A stretch of 64,000 nucleotides of DNA, taken from contig OY829328.1 of NCBI GenBank assembly GCA_963691655.1, forward strand, positions 87,424,400 to 87,488,399, given 5' to 3'. This document shows positions 1 to 9,652 of the stretch, in pieces. The notes under the pieces were generated by a model. The model was not told the origin of the DNA. It did no database searches and worked only from the letters and a program-made list of their open reading frames with translations. The position numbers were made by a program, and so were the translations under genes. The first letter of the stretch is position 1; each line of letters begins with the position of its first letter. The DNA comes from Toxonevra muliebris (Eukaryota; Arthropoda; Insecta; Diptera; Pallopteridae).

Positions 1-1948
1 GAGCAGAAAATAGTTACACTTTCTTTACTTAAAATACTTAAAATCATATAGCTCTCATAAAATACTATCGTAAAAAATATATTATCTTTGGAAAAACCAA
101 ACTTGAGGTGAATACTTAATATTTATATTATCAAACTGATTGAAAAAAGTGCTGGAAATCAAATTAAAGAAAATTAATTTGACTGGATTTTTTCGTTTTA
201 TCGTAGTGAAGCAAACAGCTGGCAACAGTAACTAAATCTATCTGAACAAACAACAGAAAAAAAACTGTAACACATTTAAAAAGTAAATAAATTAAGCGGA
301 AAATTTTATAAATGACGACGTAATCGAAATGCAAGTAAATGAAATGTAGACATTAAGACTAAAACCAGTTTATGTTTATATACAATTTTGTTTAGCGAGC
401 GTTTACACCAACAACACGAAATGCGCTGCATTTAACGCGTTTATGGTAAAGTAAGCCGAAAAAATTTAAAAATACTACTAACATAAAAACAAATACTTAA
501 CTAATAAAAAACAAAAAAAAAAAATCTTTATAAACAAAAATTATAAAAATATTGGAAAACTAGTTGATGGTGGTGGTAATGTGATGTGAGGTGTGATTTG
601 TGAGGACTACAGTGTGATGATGTGTGCTGGGAGGGGAAATTTCACTGCAATAAAAAATTAAAGAAAAAAAGTACCGAATGCTGCAACTGCATTTTAAAAA
701 GCATCTGCGCAAATACTTATTAAAAAAAAACAGCTACATATCTTTTTACTCAACGCTGACGCTGCTGGGGCTGCCGTTGATTCCACAGCTATTTATCTTA
801 TGTTTTTTTTTTCCTTTTGTTTAAATTTGTTTTTTACGTTTACATGCGCTATGTTTCTTTTATATGTTTTTCTGTTTTTTTATTTCTTTTTACTGGATTT
901 TTTATTTTTTTTTTTATTTTTAAGCTGTTTTTAATGTGCGGTAATACAATATTTTGAAATATGGCAACATGGCTAGACAATATGTCCAAAAGTTTGTTTA
1001 CATTTTAGCGTGTGTGCAAGCGCACAAAATAAAGTAACTCTAAGTATAAGAAGATCATATAACTATTGGTTCGATTAGAAATTCGAGATTATAGTTTGTT
1101 CTTTTTAAGTTTTTCGCTATTGAATTGTTATATTGATATTTGCAATTTGCTGTCATTATTATTATCATTTTGAAGTAATCATATTATTTCTTTTATTTAC
1201 ACAAATTTTTTTTCTGTTCCCTCTCTCTCTCTCTCTTTCTCGTTTGTTAAAATACATAAATTTTTGTTTGGCTTTTTGTATGTGTCATCATTATTGTCTT
1301 AAACAAGTTTCTGGTGACACTATTTTCTTTGTATACATACATATTTATAAATTTATTGGCATTATCTAGTTTTGTTTTTATTTGAAATTCAATTTCTTGC
1401 TAAAATTTGTGCACATTATTCGACGTTTATGTATAGATTTACATTATATTATTACTGATTTTGCAATAAATATTAATTTTTCTTTAGGAATTGAATCCCT
1501 TGAGTGGAAGATACCGACTCTGAACTAGTCACGTGACTGGTGTACATTCACAAAATGAATAAACTGGGTTTGTAAACTTAACAAAAAACATAATAATCAA
1601 TTATAAATGGAAGAATGAGTTTTGCTCATGCACGCTCACGTGATTACACACTTGTTCGGCCTCGTCACGTGATTTCATGGAGAGTCACGCCTACAAAAAT
1701 CTATGAAAAGCGTAGCTTTCTGAGAGACTGAACTAGTTTTAACATATTTTGGTATGGCACCAAAAGTTTTTTATGTGAAAATGCCTCATGAAAGGTACAA
1801 ATTATTTATGAAAGGAAATCAGAGCCAGGCTTTCACTGACACTTACTCACGATGATTAAACAGAAATAACTACTGGCTGTTGCAGTTTTATATGCAAAAT
1901 TTTATTACAGAATTCTTTTATCAATCAGGATTTTTAGGTATTTTAATC
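1..1948. other. AT-rich non-coding stretch
   Basis: No convincing coding region. It holds long A and T homopolymer runs (for example 505-525, 901-925), a CT microsatellite near 1220-1236 and a cluster of TCACGTGA boxes annotated separately. The longest open frame (1133-1369) is low complexity and shows no recognisable family. Confidence 0.6.
1528..1672. promoter_or_regulatory. Cluster of three TCACGTGA E-box palindromes
   Basis: The 8-base palindrome TCACGTGA occurs at 1529-1536 (within GTCACGTGAC, 1528-1537), 1636-1643 and 1665-1672. This core is known to bind bHLH-ZIP factors of the Mitf/TFEB and USF type, and GTCACGTGAC is the form called the CLEAR element. Three copies in 145 bases of AT-rich DNA is more than expected by chance. 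Function as an enhancer is inference, because no neighbouring gene was identified. Confidence 0.35.
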
Positions 1949-1952
1949 TTAA

Positions 1953-2354
1953 CCCTCTAGTTCCCAAGCCCGCCTCTAGACGGCCTTCACCAAAAGGGAT
2001 GAAATTGCCACCATAACAGTTTTCTCCTGCTACATTTTATCATATCTTTTAGGGAATTTCCCAAGCTTTTAAAAAATGCATCAGTTATGAGCTATGATAA
2101 GTATTACAAAAGTTAGCGACAGTCAAAGTAAAAAATTTGTGAAAAATTGGAAAACTAATTATTTTGATTCTATTTGAGAAAAAAAAGACTTCCCGTCATA
2201 TTATCCAGATAAAAAACTAGCCATGCATGGCTGGGAATTCGATTTTTTTATATAAAATATTTAATTACTTAAAACAAATTGATAAAAATCTCATTCAACA
2301 ACAAATAATTTTAGGCGTTCAAACTTTCCCACTTCATAAAACCACGCCCATTAG

Positions 2355-2385
<31 letters not shown>

Positions 2386-2466
2386 TAAATCAGTTTATGA
2401 TTTTTACACCAATATTAATCAATTTCAATTTTTTTTTAATTAAACAAAAATTTGCGGACTAGAGGG
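1953..2466. mobile_element. piggyBac-like MITE (514 bp, TTAA flanked)
   Basis: The element is bounded by TTAA at 1949-1952 and 2467-2470. The ends are inverted: the left end begins ccctctagttcccaa and the right end, read on the minus strand, begins ccctctagtccgcaa, matching at 13 of the first 16 bases. TTAA targets with CCC-starting termini are the hallmark of the piggyBac superfamily. A second cctctag copy lies just inside the left end (about 1973). No transposase sequence is present, so this is a non-autonomous copy. Inside it are a 14-base palindrome (2219-2232) and a run of 20 G (2364-2383). The superfamily call rests on ends and target only. Confidence 0.65.
2364..2383 (+). repeat. Poly-G run of 20, preceded by nine T
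   Basis: Nine T are followed directly by 20 consecutive G, then TTTAAA. This is the only long G run in the window and lies inside the piggyBac-like MITE. It could form a G-quadruplex on the plus strand. It could also be a length-unstable or assembly-compromised site. Confidence 0.9.
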
Positions 2467-2894
2467 TTAAATTGCAAAAAATATTGATCCATTTCTTGGT
2501 TTTTGGTCGTCGTGATAGAAAAATGGTTTTACTAGATATGGATTGACTGTTATAAACTGCACGGAAAATTACTATTTTGGTTTCTGGGTCTAAAAAAAAT
2601 TCTTTAAATAAACCAAAAAAAGAATTTCTCATAAATAAAATAGGAAAATAAAGAAATATGGCGTAAATTTCATGCAAAGTGCAAACATACAGGAATTTTC
2701 AAAATTCAAATGCGCTGAAGCATGCTCACGAACGATTACTGCTTCTCCTCTCACGCTCACTTGCAATTTCGCATTTTTTGGCACTCGCTCACGTATAATC
2801 CCAGTTGAACTTTGGATGATCGTAAGAGTAATCATTGAGCGCTCCAAAGCGAGCGATCGATTACTCCCTATTGCTCCATAGCTCTTGCATTTTG

Positions 2895-2948
2895 TACTCC
2901 TTTATAACATTGCATGTCCTAGGGCATGCAATGTTAAAAAAAGGAGTA
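2895..2948. repeat. Short hairpin
   Basis: The arms tactccttt...aacattgcatg and their reverse complement (catgcaatgtt...aaaggagta) flank an 8-base loop, tcctaggg. The inner stem (2906-2916 with 2925-2935) is 11 perfect pairs. The outer stem adds nine more after a small asymmetric bulge. It could be a foldback remnant. There is no evidence that it is transcribed. Confidence 0.6.
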
Positions 2949-2949
2949 A

Positions 2950-4740
2950 TAAAGGAGGACACGATTACAAGCACGAGCTAACTTGCATGTCATAGAAAAA
3001 CAAAACTCCGAAATAGTTGCTTTCAAATTTATGACGCCAGAGACTAGTTTTCTAAAACACCAGCCCTTGCCCTTGCGTGTGCCAAGGTTTAAATCCCACA
3101 ACATTTTTTTTTTTATTTTTTTTGTTAATTGTAATGTTATATTCATTTTTGTCCATTATTTTTTATTGTTTCTATTATCGTTTTATAATTTTATTATTTT
3201 ATTCAGTTGAATTTTTCCAGGCTCGAACCTGAAAAATTCGTATCGCGAATCTCTTACATAGACTTTATGCTTTAATTTTTTTTTTTTTTTTTTTACCCAA
3301 TCAAACTTTCTTGCACGTTGATTTTAGTTCTAATTATATACAAAAGAAAATAAGTAGTTAACTTTATTTTGCAATTTGTTTTAGGTACTGATTTTGACAT
3401 TTCATTCACACTTCTTTTTTATTTTCTAATAACAGAAACAGTGGCAACATTACAACCAACATCTTCATAACCGTTATATCGATCCAGAGTTCTTGCCACA
3501 TGCGCGCTGTCTCATTTCCGTTTTGTGGCTTAATAATAATAAAGTCAATAGAATGAAAGTGTAAGCAAAAAAAAAACAACAAAAAAATAGTAGTAGCTAA
3601 TAATAAAAAAATTAAATCAAACAATTTGAAACTTCCGCTATCCGTTATAAACAAACAAAAACAACAAAGAATTGGAACAAAATGCCTTGAAAAAATTGCA
3701 AGAAAAAAAAAAAAAAAACAATCCGCTAATTTATTAATAAAATAGAATAAGGTAGGAAAAAAAATATATAATACACACTGAAAACCCGTTGAAAACTCTA
3801 AAAAAAAGAAGAGAATGAAGCGAAACGTATCTATCCTTCGATTAAGAAAAGTTCAAAGAACTTTTCTTTACTTTGTGCAGAAAAACCACAAAACTAACAA
3901 AAAGAAAAAATCTAGCGAAAAAAAAAATTAAATAAACTGCAATTAATCTTAAGAAAACAAAAAGTTTTCTGTTTTTTTTGTAAGAAAATAGCAATGGAAT
4001 TTCTCCAAAGCGCGTGTAGTAAAATTAAAAACACAAACTACAAAAACAAATTCTCAAGTGATGCTTTTACTTACCTACCTACCAATCTCGTCTTCTATAA
4101 AATGATTAACACTCTACCACCTCGGGGGCTAATCATTTTAAAACATGAGCAACACAACAACAAAAACAATAAAAGCAATCATAAAGTAAAAAAAAAAAGC
4201 GGCGTAGTAAAGAAAAATTTTCAAGCAGAAAAGTTGAAAAAGAGTTAACAGAAAAAATGGAAAAAATTAAGCAGTTAAGTGCGTAATTAGTTAAAGTTAT
4301 CGTGCAAAAATTAAAAAAAAAAAAAAACAAAAAGGCTAAGTATAGAAATACAATTTTCTATAATAATGAAGCAAAAGTTTATACTTAATATTTTCTTGCT
4401 TATGTGGTTGTTGTTGTTGTGATTGTTGCTCATACTGCGGTTTTGTGGCCAAAACAAAAAAAAAAAAAAAAAAACAGAAATATGTAGCAATAATTGCAAG
4501 AGTGTGAGAAAAATATTTTCGTTTGATGTGAGATATTTAAATATCTATGTACTAGTAAACGTTAAGTAAATTAGAGTTTCAAATTGATAATAGCTTTTTG
4601 AAGAAGTGCAATTGTTTTTTGATCAAGACTACAATCAAAAAAGATTTTTCAGATTTTTAACAAGTGTTGTCGGAATAATTTTGTTATTTCGTTTCACAAG
4701 TGTTGATATTTAAAAATAATCAAAGCGTAGAGAACAAATT
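2950..4740. other. AT-rich non-coding stretch
   Basis: Mostly A/T runs. A minus-strand tRNA B-box-like string (aggttcgagcct, near 3220-3232) and a plus-strand one (ggtttaaatcc, near 3088) lie about 130 bases apart, but neither has a credible A box. A small perfect hairpin sits at 3844-3868 (11-base arms, 3-base loop). No coding region is supported. Confidence 0.5.
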
Positions 4741-4749
4741 TTCAATGCA

Positions 4750-5010
4750 TTGTTGCCAATTGACCAATTATAAACGCTGATTTCTGATAGCGAGAAAGAA
4801 AGCGTCTAACATTCACTCAATGTGTGAAGCGAAAAAATATTCCGATCAGTGCTTTCAATTGACCAATCATAGTCGTAGGTTTTCATAGGAAGGGAGAGAG
4901 AAAAAGTGAGAGGAAAACTACTAAGTTTTCGCAGACAGAGAATATCTGATGCTGTGCTTTTTATGAAGCAATCACAGTCGTTGGTTTTCATTGTGTGTGA
5001 GAGTAAAGAG
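4750..5010 (+). repeat. Tandem units of a dispersed CCAAT-type repeat
   Basis: Three related units repeat at about 100-105 bases. The core caattgaccaat occurs at 4757-4768 and 4856-4867, and a diverged core (gaagcaatcacagtcgttgg) at about 4965-4984. The cores of the second and third units are followed by a shared block like agtcgt(a/t)ggttttcat. A purine-rich gagagaaa-type stretch lies near each unit. Related single units lie on the opposite strand near 13826-13882 and 28733-28820. The family is not one I recognise. Confidence 0.6.
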
Positions 5011-5084
5011 TAAAATGATTTTAGTATGCTTAGTAATAGAAATACAAACATAGCTTGAATAAATTATGTATGCATAGTAAACAT

Positions 5085-5401
5085 TGACGACCTCGATAGC
5101 CTAGTGGATAGTGCACTAGACTTTCATGTGGGAGGTTCGGGTTCGATTCCCGTCTTCGTCTGGTGGTTAATTTTCATTACTTTCTTATATTCACTATCAA
5201 TATGAAGTGTATGAGAATTATAAGATAGTGTACAAGTACACATATTGGTTGGTAATGGCAAAACCACCAAGCCGATAAAAAATTGCCACACCGCCGTTCG
5301 GAATCGGCGTTAAACTGTAGGTCAAACTATGTGGTATCACAATGGGCCGTTCAGGCCTAAGTGTGTCTCTCGACAGCCACTCCAACCTAACCTAACCTAA
5401 C
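5085..5401 (+). mobile_element. tRNA-derived SINE, complete, with target-site duplication
   Basis: The 12-base direct repeat CATAGTAAACAT flanks the element at 5073-5084 and 5402-5413, as expected for target-primed reverse transcription. The head carries both internal RNA polymerase III promoter boxes: an A box, tagcctagtgg, at 5097-5107, and a B box, ggttcgattcc, at 5140-5150. Both match the tRNA consensus exactly. The acceptor stem pairs poorly, so this is a SINE head and not a working tRNA gene. The body (about 5165-5320) is unrelated to tRNA. The 3' part (5331-5365) resembles the tail of the LINE fragment near 42281, and the element ends in repeated CCTAA units. Intact ends and target duplication suggest a fairly young insertion. 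Confidence 0.9.
5097..5150 (+). promoter_or_regulatory. Pol III internal promoter (A and B boxes) of the SINE
   Basis: The A box at 5097-5107 fits TRGYNNARNNG at every position. The B box at 5140-5150 fits GGTTCGANTCC at every position. The 32-base gap between them is normal for tRNA-type promoters. Both boxes intact means the SINE could still be transcribed. Confidence 0.8.
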
Positions 5402-5413
5402 CATAGTAAACAT

Positions 5414-8400
5414 GCTCTTAAAGCAGCGATGACCACCTATATACATATGTACAATGATCGACTGAGCTCCCTTTTTATAAGAAAACGCTATGTCCGTGTG
5501 AAGTTTTTTACATACTTTTGGCCTACACTGACCACATTTTAATTTTTAATGATATCATTGGTTAGAAACGTGACATTGGGCATTAGTAATAATAAAATAA
5601 ATAAATTATGAGAGCATTAAGTGGTGAGCGCAATTTTATTTGTCTGTCTCGTTCAAAAATCAAACGTACTTACTTAAGTAGCTGTGTACAACTTAAAATC
5701 AAATAGGTATTGTTTGTAACCAGCATTTTTTGAGAGCGGATCGCATTGTTACGACTCGTCATAATACAATTATATGTACTCAAACTCAAACTAAGTAATG
5801 AATACTTATTCAATATTCTTTATATACATCTACAGATGCCGCCTACTTTAAAAATATAGGTACTAATTAACTTTTGTAGAATCTTTATTATTAATATTTT
5901 TATTCATTATCAAGTTAATAATTATTTAAATTAAGCGTACATTTCCTATAAAACAAGTAGATATTTTAAGCATGAGTGAATAATCATCACTATTAATTTA
6001 ACGCAATCAATCTTAATTTATGCTGAACAGTAATGAGTTGAAATTGATTTATATTAATTTAATGCTGACTGCCGCAGCAAAATACTAACAGCAACAAAAA
6101 ACACACAAACAAATTTTTAAAATAATTATTTAATTTTTTCTTCACACAACATTATCGTCTCTTTCCGCGAAAAATTCTTAATTATTTGCTGAATTTGCTG
6201 ATTTTTAAACTTACAAAGCAAATACATAAAATAGTTTTTCTAATCAATTATTGCCAATTAAAAACAAATATGAAATTGATTTGTTACAGTTCAAAAAAAT
6301 ATATGAGCAGGTACTTAAATATAGAGGAAAAATATGTTTAAAGTGATACCCCACATATGGCGCCATACAAATGTACGTATATCAATTTTTACTTTATAAA
6401 TTAGTAAAATAATATTTATGTAATACTTTTGGCATAACAAATTAAACAAGACAGACAGCGATACTAAAACAAAAATTAAATGGGTGATTGAGTTTTTGGT
6501 CGTTAATTTAAGTTCAACTCAACGGCAAGTTAACAATTTAAATTTAAGAACGATATCAAACTTAGGATAGTCTTTTGTATGGAAATCGATGACTCTAACT
6601 TTTTTCAAGGTGTTTTACTTTTTGTAAATCAACGAATCAGAAGCTAGTTAGTTTTCTTTCTGAAAATCTACAACTCAATACCATAAATAGAGCGATAAAT
6701 GTCTGCCTGATAAAATACTTTGTTATATTTAAACATTCAATCTCCTATAATTATATAATAGAATCAAATGATTCCATTTCCTCTTCTCTCATCATCTATA
6801 GTTTGCACAGATTCCAATCGGTAATTTCTACTTATGTGCAATCTCCAGTATAAATTCATTATTATTTATGTCTTAACTTCTTTTAGAAAGAATTCTAATT
6901 ATTTAAACTCCTCTAATTAGAAAAAGAAGTAGTAATTAACTATAAGTTCATTCTCCCACTGGAGGATACGCAACTGTAAACCAACACAATCTTTTTGACA
7001 ACGAAAATCGTTGCGGTTACTTGAGAGCGATTAGCATTGCCAGTCGCCGCTTTGTGTCGGATCGCAGTTACGTTGCTTACAGTGGGAAAATGGCCTAAGT
7101 GTTTATATTTACCTAAATCTAAACTTGTTTGCGTAAACTAAAAAAGTTATGACATTCTCAAAAAGAAATTGAAAGTTATTGCACTTTTACTTTTCTTTGA
7201 AATTTCCAGCCACAATTTTCGGCAAATGCAATTATTATTATTTTGCTTTGGCCACAAATGTAGTTTTAATTACTTAAAATACATATATTTATGTTTATAA
7301 ATATCAAATAGAAGAAAAAGTTTTCTTCTCCGTTTTCGGTTATCGTTTTGTTTATTTTTTGTCACTGCTCAAAATTAGCAAAAGTGAAACAAATTAAAAA
7401 AAAAAAAATAGTTATAAAAATAATTGATGAGATGATGGGAAAGAAGTAGAGAAAATATATAAGGAAAATTTTCAGTGACAATTAAATAAATTTTTAATTT
7501 AAATTTAAAAAAAATTAATTGCATTAATTTTACTTTCTATTAAAAGAAATTATTTAATTCACATAAAAAAAAAAATAAATTAAATATTTTATTTTCATAA
7601 TTTTACATAAAAATAGAAAATTTAATGAAACAGAAATAAAAAAACCTAATATGCCATGGGACTAGGGTAGCCAGATTTTTAAACTTAAACTTTGGAATCC
7701 TATGGAAGTACAGACAAATTTAAGGTTTTTTTATTTGCATCTGTTCTTGCATTAAGTTCCTCAGCTTTAAAAACTAATAACAGCTGCGTTTTATTTGCCA
7801 CTTGCTTTTAGTTATGTATAACTATCAGCGATAATTGTATTGGAAAGCAACAGCAAAGAGGCAGAGATAGCACGTATAATTATAGCTGTTATGTATACTT
7901 AACAAGTAGTTTAGCTACATCAAATTCTATTGTGAACTGCCAGTAATGAAAGAAGAAGCGTGACAGTTAGCAAAAAAAATAAAAAATAAAAAAATCGAAA
8001 AGATTCGAAATGGCTGCCGGTGAAAATAAGTTAAAATCATCATTAAATGTTCTTATAAGGGTAAAAACTAAAAACATGCCCACGATTAACCGCAATGACT
8101 GAGATCCATTAAAATGTTTCACCTCTAGCTGCTGAGCAGTTCCATTGCATATAACAATATAACGAAAAATGGACTTAAAAACTTTGTCGTTTTATTCGCA
8201 CATGTTAAACTAGCTGGCGATCAAACACAGCTCATATTTGCATGCACACGCTTATGTGTGCACAAAACAAATTTGTATATGTGGAGAGTAAAGGAGAGTA
8301 CAGACGATACAACATGTTGGATATAATATGTGGTTGGATGCAAGTTGTATTGCATATAGGCTGGTGAGCATACTCAATTTCTCGAGTGGAAGTTACTCAC

Positions 8401-8698
8401 ATTCGGTCATAAAAAGTGTGTACTCGTGTTTGGTCATTTCAGCCATTGCACTCTATATCACTCCATGTTTTTGTTACTTTTGTGCTATATCGATACTATG
8501 CTTTTGCATCTACCAAACCCATGTAAAAAAGTTTCATTTCTTGATGTATGAAAATTAAATATAAAAACATTTAAGCAAAACTTAATCTGCAATATTTAGA
8601 AAATAAATTTAATGAAAATGAAAGGATTACTAACTCAAATTAATCAATTTGTTTCTATTAAAACAAGTCAATGAGATAACTACTGTATCAATAAAAAA
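5414..8698. other. AT-rich non-coding stretch
   Basis: No gene found. Points of note are a 12-base palindrome TATGGCGCCATA at 6356-6367 and a small inverted-end candidate at 6954-7087, annotated separately. The frame at 8328-8558 has no recognisable domain and reads as a chance opening. Confidence 0.55.
6954..7087. repeat. Possible small foldback/MITE with TCCCACTG ends
   Basis: The sequence opens with tcccactg (6954-6961) and closes with cagtggga (7080-7087). Just inside each end the related strings gcaactgtaa and gcaacgtaactg occur in opposite orientation. The interior is less AT-rich than its surroundings. No target-site duplication is clear, so the element status is tentative. Confidence 0.35.
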
Positions 8699-8701
8699 TA
8701 A

Positions 8702-9649
8702 CACTGTACATCGGCCAAAAAATTTCAAGCGTTTTGAAAGTTGATCTTATATAATTCAAGTACGCTGAACATAATGGCGTTTTTAGTTTTTCTCTATCAC
8801 TATCTAATTTATTTTTTATAACGGTTTAAAAAAATCATATGTGTATAGAAACACTGCACAATGGAATTGACCAAAAAGAAAAGCTCAACAGTTTTGAAAG
8901 TGGATCTTATATAATTCGAGTGTGCTGAACATGATGGCGTTTTCAGTTTTTCTCTATCACGTCTAATTTGTAACGGGTTAAAAATAGTACAGTCATTATA
9001 AAGATTTACATCATAAAAATTCTGAGCTGAGATTTTTTTTCAGTAATTGTTAGTGGGGGTATGATAGATTCAAAAACTACAAAAATCATTCCTGGGGTTG
9101 CAGAGAGACATCCCTCCCCCAAAAAAAATCCACCCTTTGGTGAAAAAGGCTTTTTTTTTTACTAATAACTGGTTAACCGTTGGAGATATCAAAAAATTAT
9201 CTAGCACACATAAAAAGCTTAAGTAAATGCTGATAAAATTGCAAAATGATAATTTTTTTATTTGAAGTTATACATAAACAGGTTAATGAACAAATGTAGT
9301 CATCACAACAACAATGTATATAGAGACGGGCAAATCAGACGGCCGTTTCGGAAACCGCCACAATTCCTCATTAGTGATTTTAGTGATAGTTCTTAATCTT
9401 TCAATATCCTATATAAGCTACTAATATTTGAAATCATCTGGAATTACGGATTTGATTCCAAATATCTTCACTAAATAGAGATATTGAATTTTTTATGTAC
9501 GATTTTTTTTTCAACCCGTTTATAAAATAATTAGTCGATGCAGACAAAAGCCGAGAACGCCATTATGTTCAGCGTACTCGAATTATATAAGATCAACTTT
9601 CAAAACTCCTGATTTTTTTTTTTTTTTTGGTTAATTCCGTTGTGCAGTG
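8702..9649. mobile_element. Non-autonomous DNA transposon with CACTG ends and duplicated left end
   Basis: The outer ends are CACTG (8702) and CAGTG (9645-9649), flanked by TAA at 8699-8701 and 9650-9652, compatible with a 3-bp target-site duplication. The terminal and subterminal sequence is shared in inverted orientation: a block of about 45 bases containing gatcttatataattc and gctgaacat occurs near 8733-8785 and 8890-8940 on the plus strand, and in reverse complement near 9545-9600. The left end is present twice in direct tandem (8702 and 8852, period 150). No transposase remains. CACTG ends with a 3-bp target fit the CMC (CACTA/Chapaev-like) group, but the family is not certain. Confidence 0.65.
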
Positions 9650-9652
9650 TAA

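Noticed and set aside
3080..3235. Two tRNA B-box-like strings in opposite orientation
   Set aside because: No acceptable A box at the right distance and no cloverleaf pairing. B-box-like strings alone are weak evidence.
5397..5413. CCTAA repeats read as telomere-like sequence
   Set aside because: They are the short tail of the SINE, enclosed by its target duplication. Flies of this type lack such telomere repeats.
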